Source: Deroplatys truncata (Eukaryota > Arthropoda > Insecta > Mantodea > Mantidae). Taken from it: a stretch of 64,000 nt of DNA. Each line of letters starts with the position of its first letter. Positions within the stretch are counted from its first letter, which is position 1. A model generated the notes under the pieces. It was not told the DNA's origin. It ran no database searches and was given only the letters and a program-made list of their open reading frames with translations. Made by a program: the position numbers and the translations under genes. Where the stretch lies: positions 411,379,198 through 411,443,197 of the forward strand of contig CM060990.1 in the NCBI GenBank assembly GCA_030765065.1, in the 5' to 3' direction. Shown in pieces: positions 31,516-43,765 of this stretch.

Positions 31516-33600
31516 AAATGTAACCCAGATAAACCAAAGGATAGGCTTACTAAAGAGGAATGGGCAGAGGTATATAATGTACACAACACACATGAAAAAT
31601 GGAAGGCTTTTATACAAAAATTTACTCTCCACTACAATGAAACTTGCCCTCAGTTGAAAAGAATGGTTAAACATAAAATGTCAGAGAAGTTCACCTTGCC
31701 GCCTAAACTTGTACATTTAAAAAATAAAATGAAAACTATGTATGAATTCTTTCAATCCATCAGATTGAATGCTTACATTAATACCTATAATAAGTATAAA
31801 AAGCAATACCCGAAAGCGTTGATATATCTAAAAGCGGAACAAATAGAAATAAAAATAACGAACTCCAGTAATACTACAAAAACTGTGTGGAGTATTATAA
31901 ACAAGCAAAGTAAAGCCCAAATAGATGAACACCCAAATATACGTCTGAGCCCAGATGGGAAATACTACATGACCCTACTGAAATCTGCAAATTATTTAAC
32001 AACTTCTTTATAAATACTAACGATAGTCCTATAACTAACAACATAGACAGTAAAAAATCTAAAGACAATACAGCTGTGAATAGCCTGTACTTGCATGAGA
32101 CAAATGATGAAATATATAAAATAATAAGCAACTTTAAAAATCAGCAATTCTCCGGATGGGATGGCATATCATCTATGGCACTAAAGCATTGCAAACAAGA
32201 ATTACCGTGTATACTGGTGCATTTAATAAATTACTCAACGAACGATGGCATATTCCCAGAAATATAAAAAAGTTTAACGTGGTACGGCCTATTCACAAAA
32301 AAGTTTCAAACAAAAATGTCAGTAATTACAGACCAATAACTCTAACTTCGGTATTCAGCAAAGTCTACGAGAAAGTACTTATAGCTAGGATAAATAGTTT
32401 TTTAAAATCTAATAATACTCTTAATCAATTTCAACATGGATTTACAAATAAATTATCAACCATCACACCTATAGTGGAATATGTACATAAATTGTTGGTA
32501 TGAAAGATACCCGTAAAAACACAGCAGGGATTCACCTAGACCTCTCCAAAGCTTTTGATTCTGTGTCCCATGATCACTTAATGACAAAATTAGAATACTA
32601 CAGTTTCAGAGGACAAATTAATAAACTACTAGCAACATACCTTAAAAACCGGGTGCAATGCACAGAAATAAATTGGTAAAAAGGTGACACTATACACACC
32701 ATTAAATCAGAGTATAATTTAGTAAAATCGGGGATACCACAAAGATCAGTACTGGGACCTACACTTTTTTTGATCTATATAAATAATTTACCGGAACCGG
32801 AAAACAGCAAGGTGATCTCCTATGCAGACGATATACTGGAGTGAAAGTAAAGAATGTTTAGATGGTAAAATGACAAACACAATAGATGAAATATCACATT
32901 ATCTCCTACACAATGGACTAAAGTTAAGTATAGGAAAAACAAAATTCATTACATTTCAAAACAATAATCTAAATATAAACATTAACAATACTGCTTTAGA
33001 ACAGGTAAAAAGCTATAAATTGCTGGCCATACACATAGAAGAAACTTTATCTTATAACATATACTTAGAAATTGTCTGTAAAAAAAATGAACTCAGGACT
33101 ATACCTATTGAGACAATTAGCAAAATACGGAGCCACCAATATTCTTAAAACAGCATATTATGGCATCATTTACCCACATTTAACATATGGTATTGAAATT
33201 TGGGGTGGAACAAGTAAAACCAATATGGACAGATTATTAAAAATACAAAAAAAGAACATAAGAACTGTGTTCAACCTTCGGTTTCGGCAATCCTGCCGTG
33301 AAAACTTGTTAACGCAAAACATCCTGTTGTTTCACTGTATGTGTTTAAAACCATTATGCTTGTTAAAAATAGAAAGAAATTTAACATACTGAATAAAGAC
33401 TGTCATTCATATGATACGAGAAGAGCAAACCATTACCATAGGGTGAGCACGAATAAAACTCAAACTAATAAGGACCCATATAAAATGGGAGCTATACTGT
33501 ATAATAAATTTCTATCTGCAATTAAGAATACCAGAGATTGAAAATTTAAAACTGTCCTAAAATCATTCCTGATAGAGAAATGCTTGTATAATATTACTGA
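31516..33600 (+). pseudogene. Reverse transcriptase of the same non-LTR element (broken)
   Basis: The EN-RT linker continues after the TGA at 31513-31515 (PKDRLTKEEWAEVY), then frames shift. RT landmarks in order: FSGWDGISSMALKHCK (about 32150); VVRPIHKK and NYRPITLTSVFSKVYEKVL (32280-32375); LDLSKAFDSVSHDHL (about 32537-32580); [19 protein letters not shown] (about 32725-32780); SYADDI (about 32818, the catalytic YADD); LKLSIGKTKFITF (about 32919-32957). The thumb is YLLRQLAKYG, LTYGIEIWGG and the carboxyl end YDTRRAN, KLYNK-like (33410-33510). About five frame breaks. It belongs to the CR1/Jockey group; the exact clade is uncertain. Confidence 0.85.
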
Positions 33601-34929
33601 ATTATAATGGATATGTGTACTTATGTAAATATTATTAAGTAAACTGTATTAATCCAGGGGGTCTCTTCCCGCATCGTTTTCGCTTGTACTGCTTTCGGTC
33701 CGCCTGCTGCATGACGTCATCGAGAGTGAAGTTTTAGCTAGCCAGTATTCTGCACCGTACTTTTTGGCATAAAAGTTTGTATAATATTCTCGTTATACGA
33801 TCTGTTTCGACCCTATACTACTTGAAACAAAATCGCATCTATAACTACACTTAGTCTTGGAAATAATAAACACAAACCTGTCTTTTTACAGCTAAATACC
33901 CAACTGGCGCCAACTTCATTTCTCCTTGAAATATTCACTAAAACGCTGTTGATATATGAAATTTGGTCTTGAGGGATGACTTACACCATACATGTTATTC
34001 AAAGAAAGAGAGATATGTAGATATAAAGCAGATATTTGTTATATTAAAGTTGTTCAGAAGCTTTAAGTTGCAAGCTTTAAAACCATTTTCTTAGTTTATG
34101 CTATTGCTTGACTTTAATTATATTATGTTAAAGAAAACCGATAACACATTATTCGGCCAATTTTAGCAAAGAAAATAAAATACGTTATACGCTATATAAA
34201 ATTCAACGTTATATGCTATCGGGTCTTAAACTTTGATTCGAAATTAAATTGTATTGTTTGTTTATGGATTGTGAAAAACGCAGCTTAATGAGAGAAACTG
34301 TATGTTGATCATGCTATTATGTAATATGACTTAAACATAGCAGTTTTAAAAGTCATGATAGCTGAAAACTTGATATATGTGCATGTTTTCCGAGACTTTT
34401 TTTTTTCGCGTCTAGGTAAAAGCATGAATAATCGACATGCATATTTAAAATAATTTTTTTAAAAAGAATTTTATTCATATAACTATTTTGGCAGAAGAGA
34501 GTAACTCCACAAAATGAATTAAATTCACATAACATTCGACTACTTGAAGTAGATAATGGACACATGCTGAAAAACAGTTATCTGCACAGCAAGTCTTGCA
34601 AATATCCTCCAATTTTCAAATAAATCGAATTTACAGAGTAGTGTACATTCGAATGATGTGTTCAGAATTTGGATATTTTGGCTTCATTATTTAGGCTGAG
34701 AATGTGCTTATATAAACCTAGTTTCTTAATTATTTCTAGTATAAAGTTGTTTTAATTTTTTAATTAATGAATAATTAATTGTACATAGTTCCCATTTGAT
34801 CCTTCCTACTTGAAAGAGTAAGAACAAGGATGCGTCTAGCCTTAATATTTTGGAGATATTAATTTTAGAACAACCTTTCCTGTATGCTTTAGTATACGCT
34901 CGCAACCAATACCCTTAAAAGCACACAAA

Positions 34930-34975
34930 TGTAATGCTTTCACCCACGGGAAAGTGGGTGTTGTTAAAAGGAGGT
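34930..34975. repeat. Short hairpin
   Basis: CACCCAC and GTGGGTG pair as a 7-bp stem with a 6-base loop near 34940-34960. No function is inferred. Confidence 0.4.
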
Positions 34976-35467
34976 GTATTAGTGTATTGCACTGGCGATC
35001 ATTGAAACATATTACACTGATCTTTTTAAAAGGAGGTAGATCTAAGGAACTTGCCAATTGTAATTAGGTGCCTATATTATTTACTATTTATGCAAGGAAA
35101 GTGCAATAACTTACTCGTATCTTAGTTTTCATTATTTTGTATAAAACATGGACACATTTCACGCCAAACTGGCAGGAGAGGCTTTACGAAACAAATCAAT
35201 ATTATGTGAGCAAATACAGAGGAGATGAACGTAAATACATGAGAGAAAATGTCAGAGGGGTGTTTTATAAGCAGGCGCAGATTTTGATGACTAATTTTTT
35301 TTTTTAAATGACTACATTTGTTTCAAAATGACTTTGTAATTACAAAAAATTATCTAAAATGAGATTTATTTGATTTACTAAAATTAGTGTACAGAAAGTT
35401 ATAAATTAATTTATATACTGATATAACTCCTATACAAGAAGAAAAAATAAGTAAAAGAGCAGTGAAA

Positions 35468-35585
35468 ATGTTCTTGTTCAAAGAATCTGAAAAGAAAAGA
35501 AAATTTTCTTACTTTCCTTTTCAGATTCTTCAAACAAGTAAGAACATTATTTTCTTTGCTTTTCAGATTCTCCAAACAAGAACAT
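35468..35585. repeat. Inverted plus direct repeat of a 24-bp motif
   Basis: TTCTTGTTCAAAGAATCTGAAAAG (35471-35494) is followed by its near reverse complement CTTTTCAGATTCTTCAAACAAG (about 35517-35538) and a third copy CTTTTCAGATTCTCCAAACAAG (about 35560-35581) in that same second orientation. It can form a hairpin. Confidence 0.7.
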
Positions 35586-36582
35586 AGAACAAATATATTT
35601 TCAATTAATTTTCTAACTTATTGTGTTTTTAAACAGGTCTTACAAAAGTGTAGCATTAACTCTTTTGAGAACTCAGAATATGCAATGTTTATTGCAAATG
35701 AAGAGGATTTCACAGTCCATGTCATACATAAATAAGAGCAATACACACTTATTAAGCAAAAAAGGGAAAACTGACCTCCTCATTCCTAATTTTGAACATG
35801 AATTCATAACAGTAGTTATACCTGTTTCCCTGACAATAACCATCTCTCCACCCACAAGCAACTCTTTCCAGACCAACCAATAATCTTTATATACTCTATA
35901 CTTTTGCAAGGAAGTTACCAAATAAAGTGGCAAAGGACAAAGAAATTACAAATTAATGATGTAATATCGAAAAAAAACATTATCCAAAATAGAAAACTTG
36001 AAACTACCAAAATGACCTAATATATGATGGCATGTCATCTGAATCCGGATCATGCTTATATGATACTTGGTCTTCAAATAGCTTCTGCTCACAATAATAT
36101 ACTGTTTAATACGCATTCCTGAGGAATATAAAGAACTTACTTTTTGGCAGGTAGGCCGACTCGTAACATGAAAACAGATGTAATGCGGGCCAAAGGTATT
36201 GTTCCCTGAAAATGGAAAGCTTTTCCAGGTATATAATCCTTTACAGAACCACACTGAACGGAAAAAGGTTGTTAAACTTTGGCTGTAAGAGCAAACAGCA
36301 TTTCCGTTGAAATAATTATGCCGCTCAACTGCGTAAAAGGCAACAGATATTAATCTGAGCTTCTCTTCGCTTTAAAAGTCACGTACAATTATCCTACTTT
36401 ATCTCGCTATGTTGGCGGAAACTTCACAACTTAACAACAGATGTACGAAAGTACATTGTTCCTTATCACTCAGTCATATACCCCCCCATTTCAACAAATA
36501 AGTTGCACACACATATTTAAACTAGAATCTTGAGTATAGATTCAGTTTTCTCTGCTTTGGTGAAGTGTTTAAGTCGGTGTGC

Positions 36583-36926
36583 AATGAGTAAGAACGTTAA
36601 GAGTAGAATGTATTGTGCTGTAGCACAATACCGTAATTACGATTTTAAAATGGTTGGTGTGACACATTTCCAAAAAAAAAAAAAAAATGAGCAATTAAAG
36701 CGCGTGTGGGTGTCTCGCTGTAAGCGTACTGACAAATTTAACGCTGATAATTCACGTGTATGTTCAGTGTACTTTATTCCTAGTAACTATAAACGGGATT
36801 TGAAGTGAACTTTTAGGTTTGCCGGTTAAGAAAATTCTGCTCCCAGATGCAGTTCCGTAGCAGTTCATTCCCGATTGGCATGGATATGAACTTAGTGAAG
36901 GTCCAAGTACAAGTGGAATGTTGCAG
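36583..36926 (+). pseudogene. THAP-type DNA-binding exon (damaged)
   Basis: Starting at the ATG at 36583: YCAVAQYRNYD, LKRVWVSRCKR, DKFNADNSRVCSVYF and YKRDLK, then, after a frame break, LLGLPVKKILLPDAVP and LSEGPSTSGMLQ. A good splice donor (CAG/GTATGT) ends it at 36926. Known: THAP domains are C2CH zinc fingers, and in P-type transposases they bind the element ends. Here the second cysteine reads tyrosine (CAVAQY) and the histidine reads tyrosine (CSVYF), so zinc binding is probably lost. An A14 run at 36672-36686 also disturbs the frame. Confidence 0.75.
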
Positions 36927-37555
36927 GTATGTCTTTTTCATTTTTACATCCTGTAACAGAATAATGCATTCTGGAATTATTGTTTTCATTTCTTACGGTA
37001 AAAAAAATACACCAGCATATCCATTTAGCGATTCCTTTAGAGTAATTGTAAATTTTCCTTTAGTACTAAAGTAATGTATGTTTGAATCTCTTGTAGCGCC
37101 TACAGTTTACGTTGAAGTCCTGGATGTGTTCCAGTAGTTTTGTTTATACGTAAATATATTACTAATGTAATGCAGTTTCCATTCATTTTGCTTTATGTCT
37201 AGCCCACAATGTTTGTAGAATGCCCTGAAATAGTATACCTTTTAAAAAAACTGGAAGAAGTGCTAATAATAAACAATTGGGAGTTAATCGGGAGGAATTT
37301 AGTGTGTTCATTGCGCTGTGTTTGTATTCCGCGCGCTCGTCTTCACTCTCACTTACGTCACAGGCGGGCAGCCAATGGCAGCTCCCACCCCGGAGTGGCT
37401 CACCTTAGTTATCTAGCCACATTGGTATTAATCATTCCTGATAGAGAAATGCTATTACTGAATTATAATGGATATATGTACATATGTAAATATTATTAAG
37501 TAAATGGTATTGACAGTGTCAGATGCTCTTGTAAGAGTCTATTGACTGCAATAAA

Positions 37556-37571
37556 GTTATTATTATTATTA

Positions 37572-37627
<56 letters not shown>
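37556..37627 (+). repeat. (TTA)n microsatellite, tail of the non-LTR element
   Basis: About 72 bases of TTA/ATT repeat with one slip near 37570. It directly follows AATAAAG and is read as the 3' tail of the retrotransposon. Confidence 0.9.
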
Positions 37628-37628
<1 letters not shown>

Positions 37629-37632
37629 TTCA

Positions 37633-38994
37633 TCTCTAGTTGTTTAGTTCCACATTTTATATCAAGTTAATATTGACTGTGGATCCTTGAGATAGCTACT
37701 TCATTCATTATGAGGTTTTGGAGATGGGTAGCAAAATACACTGTAGAGTAAACATTTATAAAATTGGCTAAAAATCTTATTTATTTCTGGTAGGAGGGAG
37801 TATACTTTTGAGATAGTCCATACCCAGGAGTAGCTTATGCTCCTTATACCCACAGGCATGCACAGAGTTATTACTATGGAAGGCCCATTCCAGGGGATCT
37901 GGTGGGTATAGAATATACCCAAGAGAATGAAGGGATCCTCCCCAAAATAAATGTTGAAATGTTCACTCTTAAAATTGTATTCTTAACACTTTTTCCTATC
38001 AAAACCTTCAGTTTTCAGAATACAAAAATCCAAGGTTATAAGATTGAAACATTACCCATCAAAAGGAATAATTAAATAAATAATAATAATCATCATCTGG
38101 TTTAAGTGTTAGGCCATATGGTGTTACAAAATCTCATAAAAAGGAATTTTCTTTCCACCTTATCTTGGGATGTCCCAGAGGTTTATTTTATCCCATGGGG
38201 TTGGTAATGCAGCATAAGCTTTAGGGATTCAATAGGATTTCATTCATCTTAAATGACTCGTCCAGTTATTCTGATAGGTGTGTATAAAATGAGGAACAGG
38301 CTCCAGACCAAGTTCTGTCATTATAACTTCATTTCGTATATAGTACTATCTTGTATATCCAGCTGTAGTTCTCATAAGACGCACTTCATTTGCTGTTAAT
38401 CTGCTTTCTTCCATCCGCCTTAATGTTCATGCTTCACTATCCTAAAACAGTACCACAGTATTACCCTGTATTTATGTTCCTGTCTTTTGTATTTTCCCAT
38501 CGTTTATGACACTTTTTGTTGGTCCCCTCAGATTTCTTATGTTCACATTGTATTAAAATCCTCAGGCTTACGTTTTTGCAATTTTATATTTCCTGTTGTT
38601 CACGTTATATCAGGCAGTTTGAGCCAGAAAAAAATCAAAGTAAAATGGCCAATCAGAAATCCTTAAACTTCAGCACAAAGCTTCCATGTTCTTACATGGC
38701 CAGATGTACTGATGCAATCACTCACGCTTTGCAGTCTGCAGTGCACAGTTATTGTTAGTTCCTTGAGAAGCTATATTAGTGCATTAACATGAGATTAAGT
38801 AAATCTGCATTCATTGTACTAAAATTTTTCATTTCGTGTTATTGTTGGTGATTCATTACATTTATTTTTGTACATTTTTCTTGTTCATTCGTTACTTTTA
38901 TTTTTTACATTTTTCTTGTTGATTATTTATTATCCAAGTCGTGTGGCCAGTTATTTGTCACAATCTCTTTGTGGTTTTTTTGTTAATCTTTCTA
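37633..38994. other. No recognised gene; possible Tigger 5' flank
   Basis: AT-rich. The last part probably belongs to the Tigger element that follows, but its left TIR was not found. Confidence 0.4.
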
Positions 38995-40510
38995 TCTTAT
39001 TGTTTTATTGTGAGAGTTTACATTTATTATTGAAGAAAAGATTTCAACTTTGGAGAAGGTAGATTCATACCAGGAGACACATGTTGTACTTGCACATGAG
39101 TTACAGCTTTCTGTGTCTATATTGAGTACAATAATAAAAAACAGATCAACTACAACTTCCAGTGCTTGAGAATGTGGACCAAACTCCAAGAAACAAAACT
39201 ATGCAACATATTGAAAATATGAGGAAAGAAATCATGAACAGCTGGTTTGCAACTACAAGAGCAGTAGGCACTCCAGTCGATGGAGTATTTTTTAGGGGAA
39301 AAAGCACTAAAGGTGGCCAACATGCTTGAAATTGAAAATTTCAGTGCTTCTAATGGCTGGATTGACCACTTCAAAAAGAAGGTACAACATAACCTATAAA
39401 ACTGTCTGTGGAGAATCAAATGCAGCTAATGATGATAAAGTGGAAGAATGGATTGGTGGAAAATTGCAGGAGCTTACCAGGAAATATGAACACAGGGACA
39501 TTTTTAATTTGGATGAAACCGGACTGTTTTTAGTGTGTTGCCCAGCAAAACTTTAGCATTCAAAAGTGATAACTGCCATGGTGGGAAGCATAGTAAAATG
39601 AGGCTAACAGTTTTGTTGGGAGCCAATGCTGATGGCTCTGAGAGAAGCTCCACTCCTTTGTGATAGGGAAGGCCAGGAAGCCTTGTTGCTTTAAAAATGA
39701 GTGGTCATTGCCAACCTGTTATAATGCCAATCAAAAAGCTTGGATGACTTCTGATCTTTTTGGCAGTTGGCTGGTCTGGATGCAAGAATGGGGGCACAAA
39801 ATGGGAAAAACCTGCTTTTCATCAACTGTTGCCGTACATATCCTACAGATGTGCACCTAAGGAATGTTCAATTGGAGTTCCTTCCAGGTAACTACTAGTA
39901 AGCTGCTGCCAATGGATTTGGGAGATTATACACTCTTTCAAGGCTCTTTATAGAAAGAGCTTGATTCAGCAAGTTTTCTGCCTGATGAATGCTGGAAAGG
40001 ATTCTGCATCTTTCAAGGTGTCAATCTTGGATGCACTCCATTTCATTGCCAAGTCATGGAAGGCTGTGAAGCAGTCTACCATCTCAAACTGCTTTTTGAA
40101 AGTGGAATTTTACAAGAACTGCACCAATCCCAGCTGCCAGCAGAGAAGGAAGAAGATGATCTGCTTCTTGCTACCTGGGAAATGTTGCAGCCAAACTGCA
40201 CTTTTCAAGACTTTCTGCAGGTGGATGATGCTGTGGTTACTACTGAAGAAAGAGATGTGGAGGAGTTTGTTAAGGAACGAAACACAGTCAAATGTGACAA
40301 AGAAGAAGAATGCAAAAGTGAAGTGATGCCTACCAGTGCTGAGACATGTGCAGCAATAGAAGTTTTGCGTAGATATTTATCATCTGTTGCAGGGGGGTGA
40401 AAATAATTTTGAAAATCTGTATAAACCTGAAAGACAAATAGAAGATATAACAAATAAAAGAACCAAACAGAAATCTATTTTGGATTATTTTAGTACAAAG
40501 CAGTACCTAA
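38995..40510 (+). pseudogene. Tigger/pogo-family transposase pseudogene
   Basis: In order: an amino-terminal CENP-B-like helix-turn-helix (39025-39160) with IEEKISTLEKVDSYQ and AHELQLSVSILSTIIKN; a second helix region with WFATTRAVGTPVDG (39243-39284) and LEIENFSASNGWIDHFKK (39327-39379); the DDE core with FNLDETGLF (39505-39531) and [13 protein letters not shown] (39605-39645); [13 protein letters not shown] (39660-39700); [11 protein letters not shown] (39730-39762); and the carboxyl part LQPNCTFQDFLQVDD (40187-40232) ending QKSILDYFSTKQ (40469-40504). The second catalytic site (usually VDNCPAHP) reads INCCRTYP-like, so the D is lost, and frame breaks are present. The protein would bind TIRs and cut at TA. 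The tail carries a PCNA-box-like motif. Confidence 0.88.
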
Positions 40511-41940
40511 TTGTTTTCATTCTGGTATAAAAGTCCATTCATATTGTTATTTCTATACTATGTACATAGTTATTAAACTTTAAATGTTTCATGCAGTAAA
40601 AGAATATTCATTACATCTTAGGCAATTCCATACCATACTATAAAAAATAACCAAATTAAAAGAATGTAGGTATTACACAGGGATGGGACCTCAATACCTC
40701 AATACTCTTGATACTCGGTGGTATCGAAGTATGTCTAATACTTTGAAATAAACCTTCAATACTTTTAAATTTTTAAGTTTTGCATTATTGAAAGCTGTTG
40801 CATTTAACTTTATGCTAGATAACGAATGAAAGGAGTCAAGACTTCACATTATTGCCTCGCACATGTCCCCAAAGGGTGCTGGGCTATAGTTCTTGATAAA
40901 CTATGAATGTAGGTGAATCAATGCAACATTCCATAGACTCTTGTGTCTAAAAGAAAACATGCAAAACACTGGGGGAAGAAGTAGAGATACTCATGTAACA
41001 TGCAGCATTAACTAAGTTGTGAATGAAGCTGATTTAGCTATCGCACTAAATCATGTTTCTGCAATAGCCTGGCTTGATGACTCACTCTCAGTCCTTATAT
41101 TTGCTTACTCCCGTGATCAGAATCTGTGAATCCAGCAGAAACAAATCAGAACTTAAGAATGAGACAATATAGTGCATGGATATATTTGTTCTTTCCTTCC
41201 TGTTATTTGTGTTTACACAAGTCAAATTTGGGTCACGAACATAGCTTACAGTTACACCGTATGACTAATTTCCATAATATGATAGGAAACCCTTTAAAAG
41301 AAAGTTTTCAGCACAAAATATAGTTACATAAAAAGGGAAGCAAATAAATTGGTGGTGGTGGTGGTGGTGGGGGCAGTGGTCTTGACTAACAATAGGGGAT
41401 ATATAACCTATGGTACTGTCAAGATAAAACAAAACAAACAAAAAATCGCTGACTAGGTTACATGCGTTTATACACAAAAAACTGCTAATAAGAACATAAT
41501 TCATAAACAATTAGAACAATTTCTAATAATTTATTTTTATTCACTTTAACCAATTCTTTTTTAAAGTCGATGAAAGCCAGATGAGTTTTTAAGTTAAATT
41601 CTGTGTGTTTTTCTATTAATCAATTCCATTGAAAAATATCCATCAGAACATGATCTGTCTATTCAAAAGCCATTCTGTTCTTCTCTGATGATACTGCCAT
41701 AATATTTAATTTATTTTTTATAATATTGGCATAGATTTTATAACCACATGAAATAAATAATAAAAAGCCTTAAATACTGTTTAATTAATATGTTTTATTT
41801 AAACATTGCTGGTTTAAAATTACTATTGAACCAGAGCAATATTTAAAGGCCTTATGAAATCAAAAGTTAAAAAAACAGATATTCTACCAGCTATAGAGAC
41901 TCTGTAACTATCTGCACTCAGTTTACTTAAAATGATGTTC
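40511..41940. other. No recognised gene
   Basis: AT-rich. A hAT-like end, CAGGGATGGGACCTCAATAC, begins at about 40677, but no partner end was found. A (GGT)n tract lies at 41352-41371. Confidence 0.35.
41352..41371 (+). repeat. (GGT)n microsatellite
   Basis: About seven GGT units followed by a G run. Confidence 0.85.
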
Positions 41941-42082
41941 CCTTCTTTAAAAGAAACCATCCTTTAGAATTCTTCAATAATATCTTCTGAACTGACATGT
42001 GTTGTGAATTTCTGTTCCATGAATGGTAGTAATAAGTTCTGCAGACATTCTTGCTTCATAGTAGATCTTAGTTTAGTTTTTA

Positions 42083-42586
42083 CTGAGCAAGATGGCTCCA
42101 CGATGAAGTGTGAAGCTCGATTTGGGAGGTCCCAGGTTCGATTCCCATTGACTGCCCTCTCCTCAGGGTTTTCCTAGTTTTCCCTGGTATATAGGTGAGT
42201 TCTGGGGTGGTTTCTCATCTATCACGATTTCCTTTCCATCATTTCCCTTTCATTTCCTTTCCTTCTATTGTATCCAATGTGATTCTAGGTTTTGTGGCGT
42301 ATGGCAGCACCAGAAGATGGCACAGATGCTTGCTCAAAGGAAAGAGTACTCCTTGTGGACACTTATGGGCTGCTTGGTTGACAAGTCATTCATCAGCTGC
42401 TCCAGGAAGCTCTAGCAATGAGACAGGCCTTCAAGCCTGGAACTCCTTCCACACATCTCTTTAGCCTCCTGTGGTTCCTTTGCTTCATCCCTTCCTCCTT
42501 GGGAATAGCTACAGCTGGTAGTCACAATGGATTAATGTAATCGCAGTGCACGAGGTGTCCCCCTCCATTGTATAACCTATACTTAC
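42083..42586 (+). mobile_element. tRNA-derived SINE, family B-related (copy 2)
   Basis: Head with GATGGCTCCACGATGAAG and the B box GGTTCGATTCC, body GGGTTTTCCTAGTTTTCCCTGG, and a long 3' part of unknown origin ending GTGTCCCCCTCCATTGTATAACC. The 13-bp target duplication AGTTTAGTTTTTA is perfect (42070-42082 and 42587-42599). It inserted within the dimerisation-domain codons of the hAT relic. Confidence 0.92.
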
Positions 42587-43765
42587 AGTTTAGTTTTTAA
42601 TGTGTGAAGTTTAGAGAATCCTCTCTCACAAGAACAGCCAGTAACTGAAACTATAGAAAATTTTCTCCAAACCATCCTGAAATTGTTGCAAGTTACTCAC
42701 TCCCCTATGAAATTCGAGAGTCAGGAAACCCATTCCTGAATATTCTTTGAGGGAAATCCTTTTTCTTGTTTTCAAAATATTTAACTCTGAGCCGAGTTCT
42801 TCTATATTTATACCAAAATGTCTTTTCCACTTGTTTGCACCCAGATTCAGGCTCATAATTTTCTCAACAGCAGAAATCGCATTTGATTTCTTGATTGAAT
42901 CATTTAAGACCCTCAACTAAGATATCAAGAACATGATAGTAAGTAAAAAGGTGAAATTGTTATTTTTTTCTCAACATAAAAAGCATTTTCGGAGTTGCTG
43001 TATCATTTAAGAGGACACATACTTTCCTTTTCTTGGTACCAATATTTCATTTTTGGTTTTTCACACAAGTTCTCGGTTTTTTCGTCCATTGTTTCTAACT
43101 CCTTCACATCATTTCTCATTTCAACTAATGCCAAAGCTACATTTTCTATTGCTGCAACTGCTACACAAATGTATAAGTATGGATTCTGAAGAGTTGAGCT
43201 GCCTTTCATTTGAAATAAAATTCCTTTACTTTCGCTCTTGCTTTTGAATCATCTGCATCTTAATGATTTCTTTCATTGCTTTGATGATGTTTTCAAACTA
43301 AGTAAGTGTTGCAGATACAGCCTCAGACATACCCAATGAGTTTTTGAAAGCAAATTCAATGTTTTCAACTTTATATCAGTACATTTTACTAGGTCTTCAA
43401 AAACAACATGTCTTTTAGATCTTCTTTCTATGAGTACACTAACTGTACAACACCAAAAAACTGATATCAAAGGATTAGACTTAGCTTGGAACATGCACTA
43501 ACAAAGTCAAGTTGAGACAATGGGTGATACAAATAAATCCAAGCAATAGCTCGCAAGCAAGTTGAGAAACGAGCATCAGGTTACCTGCGTCAGATGGCAG
43601 CAAAATCGTTAGTGTGGCTACTTACAGTGCTGTATTAATGCTAGTATCTGTTTGTTGGGTGTTGCATTGTAGCATTGTTGTGTATGTGGTTGCTGTGCTT
43701 GTTACAATGTGGTGAATTTTAATTGTTAATCTTGATGAGCCCTTAAGTTTTTAGAAACAAACAAC

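Larger units (their letters stand above)
33655..37424 (+). mobile_element. THAP-domain DNA transposon (P-like), 3.77 kb
   Basis: GTATTAATC flanks it on both sides (33646-33654 and 37425-37433), an 8-9 bp target duplication like that of P elements and hATs. Its ends start CAGGGGG (left) and CAATGTGG (right, other strand). Subterminal sequences are inverted: CCGCCTG(CTGCA)TGACGTCATCGAGAGTGAAG near 33701 against CCGCCTGTGACGTAAGTGAGAGTGAAG near 37340-37365. A THAP exon lies at 36583-36926. I did not find the catalytic part. The P-like label rests on the THAP domain and TSD length. Confidence 0.6.
29810..37632 (+). mobile_element. Non-LTR retrotransposon (CR1/Jockey group), split by a THAP element
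   Basis: Body at 29810-33654. The remaining 3' end is at 37425-37632, after a 3.77-kb insertion. The 3' UTR originally held two tandem ~85-bp units (CATTCCTGATAGAGAAATGC, then TGTAAATATTATTAAGTAAA), one on each side of the insertion. The element ends in AATAAAGTTATT followed by a (TTA)n tail (37556-37627), the microsatellite type of tail used by several LINE groups. The 5' boundary is not defined. Confidence 0.75.

Noticed and set aside
33655-37430. Second, separate 3' fragment of the LINE at 37430
   Set aside because: The matching GTATTAATC on both sides of 33655-37424 makes a single LINE with a tandem 3' UTR split by an insertion the simpler reading.
40677-40760. hAT-like end CAGGGATGGGACC
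   Set aside because: No inverted partner or 8-bp duplication was found within the window, so no element is called.
42195-42464. 89-codon plus frame
   Set aside because: Lies wholly inside the SINE at 42083-42586.
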